A DNA stretch of 15,470 nt from CAZOMR01 sp964580655 (GCA_964580655.1 CAZOMR010000051.1:1-15470); one strand, 5' to 3'; positions 7,194 to 15,459 are shown, counted from the first letter of the stretch. The notes: generated by a model from the sequence alone, not told the origin. Numbers and translations are program-made.

Positions 7194-7459
7194 GACATCA
7201 AAGCCCTTACATTATTCCTTCCATTTGCCCGCGGCCTCTGTCGGGCCCTGATCGGACTCTTTGCCCTCCGGCCTGCGCTTAAGGACATCTCCACCCTCTC
7301 TCTTATATCCAGGACCGAGCCATAAACCTGCGCCGGCCCTGGAATTAAAAGATAGCCAGGCAAAGCCAGATACCGCGATCCTCGGTTTCCGTGCCCGGCT
7401 TGACTGGCAGGATTCTATCTGTTAACTTACCCCTTGTCCTTTGGCGTGGAGGGGAACAT
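7194..7459. other. Remainder of the divergent intergenic region
   Basis: These bases have no supported gene. A weak candidate rightward promoter is TTGACT at 7400-7405 with TTAACT 16 bases later (7422-7427), the latter matching consensus at only three positions. The region is otherwise ordinary in composition and I see no riboswitch fold I can name. One or more rightward promoters for the DUF502 operon must lie here if that operon is not transcribed from elsewhere. Confidence 0.35.
7447..7454 (+). promoter_or_regulatory. Ribosome binding site that decides the DUF502 gene start
   Basis: TGGAGGGG ends 5 bases before ATG 7460. The open frame extends upstream to 7391, but the earlier ATG there lacks such a site and would add 23 residues ahead of the membrane segment that do not fit the family. 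Confidence 0.75.
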
Positions 7460-8128
7460 ATGAGGTCTATTTTTAAGCGATATTTTTTGACCGGCATACT
7501 CGTGCTCATGCCGATCGCGGTGACCCTGATGGTCCTTTACTGGCTGGTCATGTGGCTTGCCGATAAACTGCAATTCGGGATCATCCCGTCCACCGCGATA
7601 GTTGAACATGTTCCGGAGGGTCTGAAGGGGCTTGTCAATATCGGATTGAAATTCAGTGATATAGGCCTCAGTCTGATCATAGTCCTTGTTGTCATCCTGA
7701 TCGCAGGCGCGGTCGCTCGAAACTACATTGGCAAGAGAATTATCGGCTTTGGTGAGAACCTGATTGACCGGATTCCTTTTCTCGGTATGGTCTACAAGGC
7801 GGTCAAGCAACTCCTTGAATCCATTTTTACCACAAAGGGGAAATTCAATCGGGTGATTATGGTGGAGTATCCGCGGGAGGGCATGTGGTCGCTTGCCTTT
7901 GTAAGCCGTGAGTCCGCGGAACTTTTCAACGAAAAGACCGGGAAGAAGATGCTGAACCTTTTTGTGCCCACAACGCCCAATCCCACTTCCGGGTTTCTGC
8001 TCATGGTTCCGGAATCTCAATGTATTGATACTGACCTTTCGATTGAAGAGGCCTTTCAGGTAATCATCTCCGGGGGAATTGTTCATCCCGGAGAGAAGCC
8101 GGAGGATGATTCCGGGCGGAAAAGCTGA
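7460..8128 (+). CDS. DUF502 family inner-membrane protein
   Basis: This 222-residue protein has two membrane segments (about 9-32 and 68-86) and a soluble C-terminal domain. It matches DUF502, a widespread bacterial family of unknown function. The sequence shows the N-terminal F-K-R-Y-F-L-T-G-I-L-V-L-M-P-I opening, the IDRIPFLGMVYKAVKQ motif after TM2, and the FVPTTPNPTSGFLLMVP signature (168-184). Length is normal for the family. The start at 7460 is fixed by the strong ribosome site and by the family N-terminus. It is the first gene of the rightward operon, 34 bases before the sugar kinase. No biochemical role is established, so none is claimed. Confidence 0.92.
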   Translation: MRSIFKRYFLTGILVLMPIAVTLMVLYWLVMWLADKLQFGIIPSTAIVEHVPEGLKGLVNIGLKFSDIGLSLIIVLVVILIAGAVARNYIGKRIIGFGENLIDRIPFLGMVYKAVKQLLESIFTTKGKFNRVIMVEYPREGMWSLAFVSRESAELFNEKTGKKMLNLFVPTTPNPTSGFLLMVPESQCIDTDLSIEEAFQVIISGGIVHPGEKPEDDSGRKS

Positions 8129-8162
8129 TTCACCGAGTCTTGATAAAAGGGGAAAACGGATT

Positions 8163-9131
8163 ATGAAGTATAGGGCGGGGATTGATATAGGGGCGACCAA
8201 GACCAAGATTCTTATCTTGACCGCTGATGGCAAGGTAAAAAGCCGCCAGCGTATTTTGACCGATAGCTTTGGAGCCGTGGAACCGATAGTGGAGCGGGCC
8301 TCGGGGTGCGTGGAGGCGATGTTGAAGAAAAAGGGGATCAAGAAAAGCCAGCTTGAAGGCGTGGGAGTAGGCGTGGCCGGCCAGCTTGATCCGATTAGCG
8401 GGTACATTGATAATTCACCGAACCTGAGATGGTTCGGGGTGCAGTTCGGAAGGAATTTTCAGAAGCGAATAGGGATGCGAGTCCGGATCGCAAATGATGT
8501 CAATGCCGCGGCCTGGGGAGAATATCGCTACGGCGCGGGCCGAGATGCGAAAGACCTGGTCGCAGTGTTTCCCGGGTCCGGTATAGGCGGCGGGATCGTG
8601 ATAAACGGCCGGCTGGTCGAGGGAGCCACCGGCACTGCTGGAGAAATAGGGCATCTGATCTTTCGTGAAAAGGGCCGTCGGTGCGACTGCGGCCATTACG
8701 GCTGTCACGAGGCCTATGCAGGCGGCATGCCCATGGAAGAGAGGATGAGGAGGGCAGTGCGTCAGGGCAAATCGCAGATGGTCAAAGGCATGGTAAAGGG
8801 AGACCTCTCTCGAATCAATACCCGCACTATCGCCAATGCGGCCCGGCGCGGAGACCCCGTGGCAAAGCGGATATGGGAGGAAGCCAAAGCCTCGCTCGGG
8901 GTTCTCTGCGCCAATCTGGTGTCCCTTCTCAATCCGGATTGCCTGGTTTTAGCAGGGGGCGTCATTGAGGGAAACCCCTCACTCGTTTCCTTCATACGGC
9001 ATTATGTCCGGATTCGCGCGGTGAGGCTCAGTGCGGAGAGGGTAAAGATCGTAACCTCCCGGCTCAAGGGCGATGCCGTGGCCATAGGCGCCGCGGCCCT
9101 GCTTGAACTCGATAACACAGGTCCCTCCTGA
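8163..9131 (+). CDS. ROK-family sugar kinase (glucokinase-like)
   Basis: This 322-residue cytosolic kinase would phosphorylate a hexose or amino-hexose with ATP. It has the N-terminal phosphate loop GIDIGATKTK (6-15), the catalytic Asp112 in ANDVNAAAWGE, and the GSGIGGGI loop. It also has the ROK zinc site: His164 (GEIGH) with Cys174, Cys176 and Cys181 (CDCGHYGCHE). No N-terminal winged-helix domain is present, so this is a kinase rather than a NagC/XylR-type repressor. I chose ATG 8163 because residues before it are not family-like; a GGGG site lies 10 bases upstream. It ends in TGATG, sharing one base with the next gene's ATG, which implies translational coupling. Glucose is the commonest substrate, but ROK kinases vary and sequence alone does not decide it. 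Confidence 0.92.
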   Translation: MKYRAGIDIGATKTKILILTADGKVKSRQRILTDSFGAVEPIVERASGCVEAMLKKKGIKKSQLEGVGVGVAGQLDPISGYIDNSPNLRWFGVQFGRNFQKRIGMRVRIANDVNAAAWGEYRYGAGRDAKDLVAVFPGSGIGGGIVINGRLVEGATGTAGEIGHLIFREKGRRCDCGHYGCHEAYAGGMPMEERMRRAVRQGKSQMVKGMVKGDLSRINTRTIANAARRGDPVAKRIWEEAKASLGVLCANLVSLLNPDCLVLAGGVIEGNPSLVSFIRHYVRIRAVRLSAERVKIVTSRLKGDAVAIGAAALLELDNTGPS

Positions 9132-11455
9132 TGAGCACAGCGGAACTCATCGAGAGCTTCGAGCCTCTATTCAACCCGCGTTCCGTAGCCGTGGTCGGTG
9201 CAAGTAATGTTCCGGGGAAATGGGGTTTTATCCTGCCCTTGAACCTTGTGCTCGGAGGGTATGAGGGCGAGCTTTTTTTCATCAATCCCAAGGAGAAGTT
9301 CATTCACGGGTACAGAGCGTATCCGGATTTAAAGAGTGTTCCTTCTAAGGTTGACCTCGTGATTGTTACGGTGCCTGGTCGGGCCGTGATCTCTCTGATT
9401 GATGAATGTGCAGACAAGGGTGTCAGGAATGTGGTTGTAATTTCGGCCGGGTTCAGCGAGGTCGGAAAAGAGGGAAGAGCATTGGAGGACCGCCTGGTTG
9501 CGCGGGCGAACGAGGCTGGAGTCAGGATCATCGGTCCCAACATGATGGGCATCTGCTGTCCGCCGAACAAGCTCATGGCAATGGGTGCGTTTTTGAGCCC
9601 TCCGGCAGGGCACATATCCTTCTTGAGCCAGAGCGGGAACCTCGGGGTTCAGCTTCTCGGGTGGGCCGAGCGTGCCGGACTCGGCATAGCCCGGTTTGTG
9701 AACTCCGGCAACGAGGCCCAGACCACATGCGACCAGATACTTGAGTATTACGGCGCAGACCCGCTCACCAAGGTTATCATCTTGTACCTTGAGGGCCTGG
9801 CCAACGGCCAGCGCTTCCTGGATCTCGCGGAGCGCATCTCGCGGCGCAAGCCGATCATTGCCCTTAAGGTGGGGGTTACCGAGGCCGGCGCCAGGGCCGC
9901 GCAGTCCCACTCCGGGGCTGTAGCCACATCCTCAAGGGTGTATCAGGCCATGGTGCGACAGGCCGGGATCATAGAGGCATCCAGCACAGAGGAACTTATA
10001 GACCTTGCCCGGACATTCGGTAATCTGCCGATTCCACGGGGCAAAAGGGTGGGGATCATGACCATGGGCGGAGGCTGGGGCGTGGTTACCACGGACCTGT
10101 GTGCCCGCGAGGGTCTGGAGATTCCGAAACTTTCTCCTGAAACCATGAACCGGATTGACCGGGTGCTTCCGGCTTTCTGGAGCCATTCCAATCCGGTAGA
10201 CCTGGTCGGCACTATGCAACGCGGCGCTCACATAGAGGTGATGGAAGCACTGAGTCAGGATTCCGGGTTTGACAGCATCATCAGCCTCGGGTCACTTACC
10301 GGGATGCAGTTCTCGCGGTTCCATGCGCGCGATGTGCTCTTGCCCCTGCTGAATATCCTGCGCCGTTACAGGTTCATGATCTTTCGCTTTTTACACTCCC
10401 TGGGCAAGGGATTTCGCCGGAGCTTGAAGAAGCCGAAAAAGGGGGAATCTCTCGGAGGCACCCAGAAGTCTGGAGGGATCAACCTCCGGGAGGCCCGGAG
10501 CTGGCGCGATGATGTCTTTTCCAAGCGGATCAAGGGCCTGATGCGGGCTCACGGCAAGCCAATAGTGTCTGTGGCTTTTGACTCTTCAGCCGTGCCGGAG
10601 ATCTTTCGCAGGTTCGAGCTTGTAGCCTTCGGAATTCCGGAGAAGGCGGTTATTGCCCTTTCAAAGCTTTCAGACTATGGGGCTTACCTTGAAAGAAAAC
10701 GGATCGAGGATGAGAGAGACCTTCCGGAGTTGGACTGCGGAGATGTGAGCAAGCTCGCAGAGATGTTCCTCTCAAACAAGAGCGGCCCCTTGAGCGAGAG
10801 CGAGTCCAGGGAACTCCTTCGTATCTACGGCATCGGGACCACAGCGCAGGAGCTGGTTCAGTCGCAGGAATCTGCTCTTTCAGCCGCAAACAGGATTGGG
10901 TATCCGGTGGTATTGAAGGTTGACTCGCCGGACATCCTTCATAAGACCGAGGCAGGTGTGGTTCGACTGGGTATTTCCGGGGATGATGAAATTCGCGGGG
11001 CTTATTCGGAAATTCTTGCCGCGGCCAGGAGATATAATCCGGAGGCCCGGATTAAAGGAGTGCTTGTCCAGGAGATGGTCAAGGGAGGCACCGAGGTGAT
11101 AGTCGGCGTGTCCCGGGACGAGCATTTCGGGCAGACCATTCTCGTGGGGCTGGGAGGCGTGTTCGTGGAGGTACTGGAGGATGTTTCTCTCCGGATACTG
11201 CCTATTGAGAGGCCTGATGCGGAGGCCATGATCGGGGAGATACATGGCAAGAAGATACTTGAAGGGTTCCGGGGGATGCCGCGTGCGGACCTGCAGGCCC
11301 TTGTGGAGGTTCTGGTCCGTGTGGGCCGGCTCGCATATTATCATCGGGACAAGATCCTGGAGATGGACATCAATCCGCTCATGGTCTTTGACGAGGGCAA
11401 GGGCGCAAAGGCACTGGATGCCCTGGTGGTATTGAAGGGAGGTAAAGATGAATAA
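9131..11455 (+). CDS. ADP-forming acyl-CoA synthetase, fused alpha-beta (acetate-CoA ligase type)
   Basis: This 774-residue cytosolic enzyme converts an acyl-CoA plus ADP and phosphate into acid, CoA and ATP (reversibly), conserving energy in anaerobes. Domains in order are a CoA-binding Rossmann domain from residue 13 (NPRSVAVVGAS), two succinyl-CoA-ligase-like domains with the phosphorylated His260 in AAQSHSGAVA, and an ATP-grasp domain (about 548-774). The ATP-grasp domain contains His604 in DILHKTEAGVV, the likely second phospho-His, and a D-I-N-P-L end motif. Length is in the usual range for fused forms. Residues about 411-455 are an unusual strongly basic stretch (RRYRFMIFRF, RRSLKKPKKGE) inside the CoA-ligase part. 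The ATG overlaps the kinase stop by one base; its own stop overlaps the next gene by 8 bases. Substrate may be acetate, propionate or another acid. GNAT-fused protein acetyltransferases are excluded because no GNAT domain is present. Confidence 0.9.
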   Translation: MSTAELIESFEPLFNPRSVAVVGASNVPGKWGFILPLNLVLGGYEGELFFINPKEKFIHGYRAYPDLKSVPSKVDLVIVTVPGRAVISLIDECADKGVRNVVVISAGFSEVGKEGRALEDRLVARANEAGVRIIGPNMMGICCPPNKLMAMGAFLSPPAGHISFLSQSGNLGVQLLGWAERAGLGIARFVNSGNEAQTTCDQILEYYGADPLTKVIILYLEGLANGQRFLDLAERISRRKPIIALKVGVTEAGARAAQSHSGAVATSSRVYQAMVRQAGIIEASSTEELIDLARTFGNLPIPRGKRVGIMTMGGGWGVVTTDLCAREGLEIPKLSPETMNRIDRVLPAFWSHSNPVDLVGTMQRGAHIEVMEALSQDSGFDSIISLGSLTGMQFSRFHARDVLLPLLNILRRYRFMIFRFLHSLGKGFRRSLKKPKKGESLGGTQKSGGINLREARSWRDDVFSKRIKGLMRAHGKPIVSVAFDSSAVPEIFRRFELVAFGIPEKAVIALSKLSDYGAYLERKRIEDERDLPELDCGDVSKLAEMFLSNKSGPLSESESRELLRIYGIGTTAQELVQSQESALSAANRIGYPVVLKVDSPDILHKTEAGVVRLGISGDDEIRGAYSEILAAARRYNPEARIKGVLVQEMVKGGTEVIVGVSRDEHFGQTILVGLGGVFVEVLEDVSLRILPIERPDAEAMIGEIHGKKILEGFRGMPRADLQALVEVLVRVGRLAYYHRDKILEMDINPLMVFDEGKGAKALDALVVLKGGKDE

Positions 11456-12533
11456 AAAAATGGAGGCATGTCTGATCGTTGGTATTCTGCTCGGCTTTTC
11501 CTGGTCTGTGTTTTCGGCACAGATAGAGGAAAATGTTATTTACAATGGGTGGAAATGCCTGAAGATGTCAAACGAGGATACCGAGGTTTACATAGCCCCG
11601 GCAATCGGGGGTCGGATCATTCAGTATGTATATCAGGGGCATCCTTTCCTGTGGGTCAACCCTGACCTGAAGGGCAAGGTGTATCCTCCGAAGGAAAACT
11701 CCCACATGGAGATATGGAAGAATTACGGGGGGGACAAGCTCTGGCCCGCGCCGCAGGGCTGGGATAGAAAGGACGAGTGGCCTGGCCCGGGGGATGAGGT
11801 TATCGAGGCACCATACACTTATGAGATTCTCGCGGCAAGCGGCAAAGAGGTCAGGGTGAGGGTCACCGGCTCGGATAAAGGCGGATGGGCAGGGGTGCAG
11901 TTCAGTCGTGAGCTCACGCTGTGCGACTCATCAAGCCGACTGGACCTGCTCGCCAGCATGAAGAATGTGACCCTGCACAATGTCTCCTGGGGAATATGGT
12001 CTGTTACACAGATGGACCTGCGTGCGGATAATGAGAAGACCTACAATGATGAGATCACGCTTTACATCCCGCTCAATCCCAAGAGCATGTACCCGGCAAA
12101 ATACAATGTCATGTTCGGTCTGGCTACAAGCTTTAACTGGAAGCCGGATTACAGGAACATGATGATGAAGGTGAAATACGAGAACATCGTTGGAAAGATC
12201 GGCCTGGATACAGGGGCTGGCTGGGCCGCGCTTGTGGATAAAAAAAGCGGGTACACCTTTGTTCAGCGGTTTCCGTATTTCCCGGATATGCCTTATCCGG
12301 ACAATGCCTCTTTTGAGGTCTGGGTCGCTGGCAAGGGCTATTACATCCATAAGCACAAACTGCGGTATGCAGAGGATGACCCGAAGGGCCGCTTGATAGA
12401 GATGGAGATACTCTCTCCCCGTGTCCGGCTTAAACCTGGGCAATCCTATTCATTCCCGACCTCCTGGGAGGCTCATCGCGGTGGACTGAAGAGGGTTCCG
12501 AACCTTGAAAAGGGATATTTCGAGAGAGATTGA
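11448..12533 (+). CDS. Secreted DUF4380-like (mutarotase-fold) protein
   Basis: This 361-residue exported protein has a signal peptide of about 23 residues (MNKKMEACLIVGILLG..., cleavage probably after VFSA). The mature part resembles DUF4380/galactose-mutarotase-like beta-sandwich proteins. An A-I-G-G-R-I-I-Q-Y strand is followed by HPFLWVNP, the GGDKLWPAPQGW segment and a late P-T-S-W-E-A-H motif. Such folds often bind sugars or oligosaccharides in the periplasm, but the family has no settled function. The start is supported by GGGAGGT 5 bases upstream and an 8-base overlap with the previous gene, so it is part of the same operon. Pairing with a sugar kinase makes a carbohydrate role plausible, by inference only. 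The fold call is moderately sure. Confidence 0.78.
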   Translation: MNKKMEACLIVGILLGFSWSVFSAQIEENVIYNGWKCLKMSNEDTEVYIAPAIGGRIIQYVYQGHPFLWVNPDLKGKVYPPKENSHMEIWKNYGGDKLWPAPQGWDRKDEWPGPGDEVIEAPYTYEILAASGKEVRVRVTGSDKGGWAGVQFSRELTLCDSSSRLDLLASMKNVTLHNVSWGIWSVTQMDLRADNEKTYNDEITLYIPLNPKSMYPAKYNVMFGLATSFNWKPDYRNMMMKVKYENIVGKIGLDTGAGWAALVDKKSGYTFVQRFPYFPDMPYPDNASFEVWVAGKGYYIHKHKLRYAEDDPKGRLIEMEILSPRVRLKPGQSYSFPTSWEAHRGGLKRVPNLEKGYFERD

Positions 12534-12548
12534 AAATTCCAGCGCCTT

Positions 12549-12577
12549 TCCAGAGTTTCATGTCTGGAGTCCATTTT
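12549..12577 (+). terminator. Weak hairpin with T-run between the DUF4380 and barrel genes
   Basis: TCCAGA (12549-12554) pairs with TCTGGA (12563-12568) around an 8-base loop, and TTTTT follows four bases later (12573-12577). This could act as a weak terminator or attenuator inside the gene string, or be a chance fold. The GC content of the stem is low. Confidence 0.3.
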
Positions 12578-12596
12578 TGAGCAGGTGGTATAGGGT

Positions 12597-15203
12597 ATGA
12601 AAAAAGAATCATGTGGAGTTTTTTCAGGTAGTCTCATCCTGGGGCTTTTGCTTGTTCCTGCCATGGTATTCCCCCAAAGCGCTGAGCGTGTTCATGACCC
12701 GGTGGTTATCAGGGGCATTTTGCTCTCGCAGATGACAGGAGAGGACCCGGCTGATCTCCGGCTTTTCGCCTGCCGTGAAGGAAGGATGATTCCAATACCC
12801 TATCAGGTTGATGAGCGGATGGATGTTACCGTGTATAAAAGCTGGACCAAGAGAAGGGGGATTTCAACCTATGTATTCAATGCAGGTTCAAGGCTCAAGT
12901 CGGACCCGGACCCCGGTTTCGATCGTGATGACGAGCTGGCATTCATGGCCCGGGATATGGGAGAAAAAGCCGAGCCACAAGCCATGCCAGCTTCTGCAAG
13001 GCAATGCGAGGAGATCGAGACATACGATCCCGAAACCGGGGAATCAAGATATGCTTACCTATGCAGTTTTGATAACCCGCCATCCCCCTCTGACTGCCAG
13101 TATGTCTATTTCGGCGAAGCGCTGAATGAATTTATATCCGAAAGCTACCGCCTCGGCTATCCTGACGAGAACCCCATGGTATTTGACCGGCTCTATATCC
13201 GGCGGAACGGCCAGGAGAGCCCGGACCTGCTTGATGCCTTCAAAATGGAGATAGAACTATATGCTGTAATGGGAGTCGTGGCCTATGAGCTTACGAATGA
13301 TGATTACCAGCATTTCCTGAGAGGCATGAAGATCGGCCCGATAAGGATCATCAAGGAGATGGAGACCGTGTTCGAGACATGGTTCAATGCCCAGGTGCGG
13401 GTGATTAACAGGGTCATCTACTACCCGGACCATGTGGAGATTACCCTGATGAGCCGGACTCCTGTTTACTGGGGAAACATAAACGATGCCAATTACAAGC
13501 TTACCCTGGACATGAGCCACGAGTCCGAGGGAATGAAATTCTTCAGCCAGAATAACCCGGCTGGTGTCACCATTGATGGCATCCTGGATCAGGAGGAACT
13601 TGACCTTGACTATGGTCCTACTGGTTGGGTCGCGGCTTCAGGCAAACACGGCACAATTTACTCTCACCTTCAAATTCCCTCTCAAGAAGGGCTTTCACCG
13701 GAAAAAATCCTGTACCCGGACCTCTATTATGCTGATGCGGAATACAAGGGCGACCCCCCGGAAGAAGAACGCGGCATGTTCGGAAAATTCGGCTTCATTG
13801 TCCGACACCTCCAGCGGACAGGCAAGAAGCCCGTGCCATTCCGGCTCGCATACCTCTTCAGCCCAGGCCCTCATCAGCCGGGCAGAGAAGACGACTACCT
13901 GGCCATGTATCAGGACCCGCTCCAGGTCGCCATCAATCATCATCTGGCTAAAGCGCTTCCACCCACGCCAGCGCCAAGACCTGACACCCGCAAACCCGAA
14001 CAAAAGCCCGGTCCGCCAATGGCCCCGAAGAAGCAAAAAGTAGTCGCAACACGGTTCTTCGCACCGAGCTTCATGCTCGATCCATACTACCTCGGAAACG
14101 GCATCGGCATATCATACGCTGACGTGGACTTTCTCCGCACCGGAGTCTTCTTCAACCTTCTTACACTAACCTCGGACAGGAACTTTCACTGGTATATGAT
14201 TGACTTCCAAAAACTCCAGTTCGTTTCCTTTGTCGAGGACTTCCGCATATTTGCTCAGTTCCAGCAGTTTCCTTCAGAGGGCTTTTACGGAATAGGCAAT
14301 GAATCGGAGAAGGATCACAAAACCCTTTACTGGTGGAAGCGCTACGAGGCCTTCGTCACATTCCGCAAACACTTCGCGGATCACTACGGCATGAACACCC
14401 AGATATTTTACCGCGATGTAGAGGTAGACCCGGGCCAGAAAGCCCGCGGCATCAAGTCTGCACCCTCTTACGAGGAGCGCTTCGGCTTTGATGATGAGTT
14501 GATTGGTGTGCGCTGGGGCGGCCCTTTATACGGGCATGACGGAGGGGTATCCAATGGTATTGCTGTCAGCTTCTACCGCGACTTCCGCGACGACTACCAG
14601 TGCCCGCACCGCGGCAACTACCAGGAGATCAAATTCGAGAGAGTGGGCCCGGAGATGGGAAGCGACTTTAACTACCTCAAACTCTGGCTGGACATGCGCG
14701 CCTATGCCGAGCCAGGCTGGCTAAACCCTCTTTTCTTTGACGATTGGGCCTCTCCCCGGCGGACTTTTCTCAATAAGTTCATCGGGCCGGAAAAGCACAG
14801 GAGTCTGGCGGGTAGAATCCGGTTCGGGCGCATCATTTCCGAAGAGATAGAATACGAAAGCCAGGACATTCTGAATGTCCCTTTTTACGAACTCATGGCT
14901 ATGGGCGGAAGCTCAACCCACCGGGGATATTACTCCTCGCGATTCCGCGATAACGACATTGCGCTCTTAAGCCTTGAATACCGATGGGTCTACTGGCGCT
15001 TCACAGACATGGCCCTCTTCTATGACCTCGGCATGGTCATGGACGATATGTTTGACGAGGATAGCTGGGACAACGATCTCCATGCCGGATACGGCATCAG
15101 CATCCGGATGCACATCCCGCCAGGGGTGATGGCAACCTTTGAATACGGCTTCTCAGACGAAATACCCGGAGGATGGATACTCCAGGCCAACTGGGTCTTC
15201 TAG
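12597..15203 (+). CDS. Exported two-part protein with Omp85-like C-terminal beta-barrel
   Basis: This is an 868-residue protein with a signal peptide (about 1-28, hydrophobic core LILGLLLVPAMVF). Residues 30-455 are a large periplasmic region I do not recognise, rich in Tyr, Asp and Arg and without visible POTRA repeats. A proline/lysine-rich linker (about 455-483, PPTPAPRP, KPGPP) leads to a C-terminal region of about 385 residues with alternating aromatic strands. Near its end lie GGSSTHRGYYSSRF (Arg776-Gly777-Tyr778, like the Omp85 (V/I)RG(F/Y) loop), LSLEYRWVYW and ALFYDLGMV, and it finishes in Phe868. These fit a BamA/surface-antigen barrel in the outer membrane, probably assembled by the BAM complex. 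AGGTGG 8 bases upstream supports ATG 12597. It follows the DUF4380-like gene by 63 bases. It might be a porin, transporter or adhesin-like secretion protein; function is unknown. Confidence 0.82.
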   Translation: MKKESCGVFSGSLILGLLLVPAMVFPQSAERVHDPVVIRGILLSQMTGEDPADLRLFACREGRMIPIPYQVDERMDVTVYKSWTKRRGISTYVFNAGSRLKSDPDPGFDRDDELAFMARDMGEKAEPQAMPASARQCEEIETYDPETGESRYAYLCSFDNPPSPSDCQYVYFGEALNEFISESYRLGYPDENPMVFDRLYIRRNGQESPDLLDAFKMEIELYAVMGVVAYELTNDDYQHFLRGMKIGPIRIIKEMETVFETWFNAQVRVINRVIYYPDHVEITLMSRTPVYWGNINDANYKLTLDMSHESEGMKFFSQNNPAGVTIDGILDQEELDLDYGPTGWVAASGKHGTIYSHLQIPSQEGLSPEKILYPDLYYADAEYKGDPPEEERGMFGKFGFIVRHLQRTGKKPVPFRLAYLFSPGPHQPGREDDYLAMYQDPLQVAINHHLAKALPPTPAPRPDTRKPEQKPGPPMAPKKQKVVATRFFAPSFMLDPYYLGNGIGISYADVDFLRTGVFFNLLTLTSDRNFHWYMIDFQKLQFVSFVEDFRIFAQFQQFPSEGFYGIGNESEKDHKTLYWWKRYEAFVTFRKHFADHYGMNTQIFYRDVEVDPGQKARGIKSAPSYEERFGFDDELIGVRWGGPLYGHDGGVSNGIAVSFYRDFRDDYQCPHRGNYQEIKFERVGPEMGSDFNYLKLWLDMRAYAEPGWLNPLFFDDWASPRRTFLNKFIGPEKHRSLAGRIRFGRIISEEIEYESQDILNVPFYELMAMGGSSTHRGYYSSRFRDNDIALLSLEYRWVYWRFTDMALFYDLGMVMDDMFDEDSWDNDLHAGYGISIRMHIPPGVMATFEYGFSDEIPGGWILQANWVF

Positions 15204-15212
15204 GCCGGATTA

Positions 15213-15242
15213 TTCACCACAGAGGCGCAGGGGGCACAGGGG
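15213..15242. repeat. Degenerate CACAGAGG-type dispersed repeat
   Basis: TTCACCACAGAGG followed by GCGCAGGGGGCACAGGGG is a degenerate run of 9-10-base CACAGAGGC-like units. Sequences of the form CACCACAGAGGCACAGAG recur between genes in many unrelated bacterial genomes, as I recall. It begins 10 bases after the stop of the barrel gene. Function is unknown. Confidence 0.55.
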
Positions 15243-15398
15243 ATTAAAAATAAAAAGAAATGTTAAAACATACAAAATGCAGGGTGTTTATGCGAGGGTT
15301 TTGGAATTTGCTTTAGTTTTAGTTGGTTAGATAATCTTTTAAGAAATTCATGAATAATTAGGACTAGAACCCCGCATTGACCGATTTCGCCCCGGGGA

Positions 15399-15416
15399 AA
15401 AGTTTCGAAAGTTTCG
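15399..15416. repeat. Perfect 9-bp tandem duplication AAAGTTTCG
   Basis: AAAGTTTCG occurs at 15399-15407 and again at 15408-15416 with no gap, creating a TTTCGAAA palindrome at the junction. It follows a CCCCGGGG palindrome. It may be a protein-binding site or an element edge; the window ends too soon to tell. Confidence 0.5.
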
Positions 15417-15441
15417 GGCCTGCGACATAAAAGGGGGTTTT

Positions 15442-15459
15442 AGCCGTTGGCGGCTTTTT
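15442..15459 (+). terminator. Small terminator-like hairpin at the right end
   Basis: AGCCG (15442-15446) pairs with CGGCT (15451-15455) around a TTGG loop, followed by TTTT. The stem is only 5 bp and lies about 240 bases after the last gene, so it may or may not end the rightward transcript. Confidence 0.35.

Noticed and set aside
7178..7363. Possible small minus-strand gene in the divergent region
   Set aside because: It has low-complexity Arg-rich translation, no ribosome site, and overlaps the dyad at 7167-7193.
7427..8407. Long open frame (326 codons) on the minus strand
   Set aside because: It is antisense to the well-supported DUF502 gene and the start of the ROK kinase, and its translation shows no family features.
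8163..9131. ROK transcriptional repressor
   Set aside because: There is no N-terminal helix-turn-helix domain; the protein begins directly with the kinase phosphate loop.
11931..12443. Open frame of 170 codons on the minus strand
   Set aside because: It is antisense to the DUF4380-like gene and has no ribosome site or domain signature.
15139..15330. Small plus-strand frame overlapping the end of the barrel gene
   Set aside because: Its translation is generated by the barrel gene tail and the CACAGAGG-type repeat, and no ribosome site is present.
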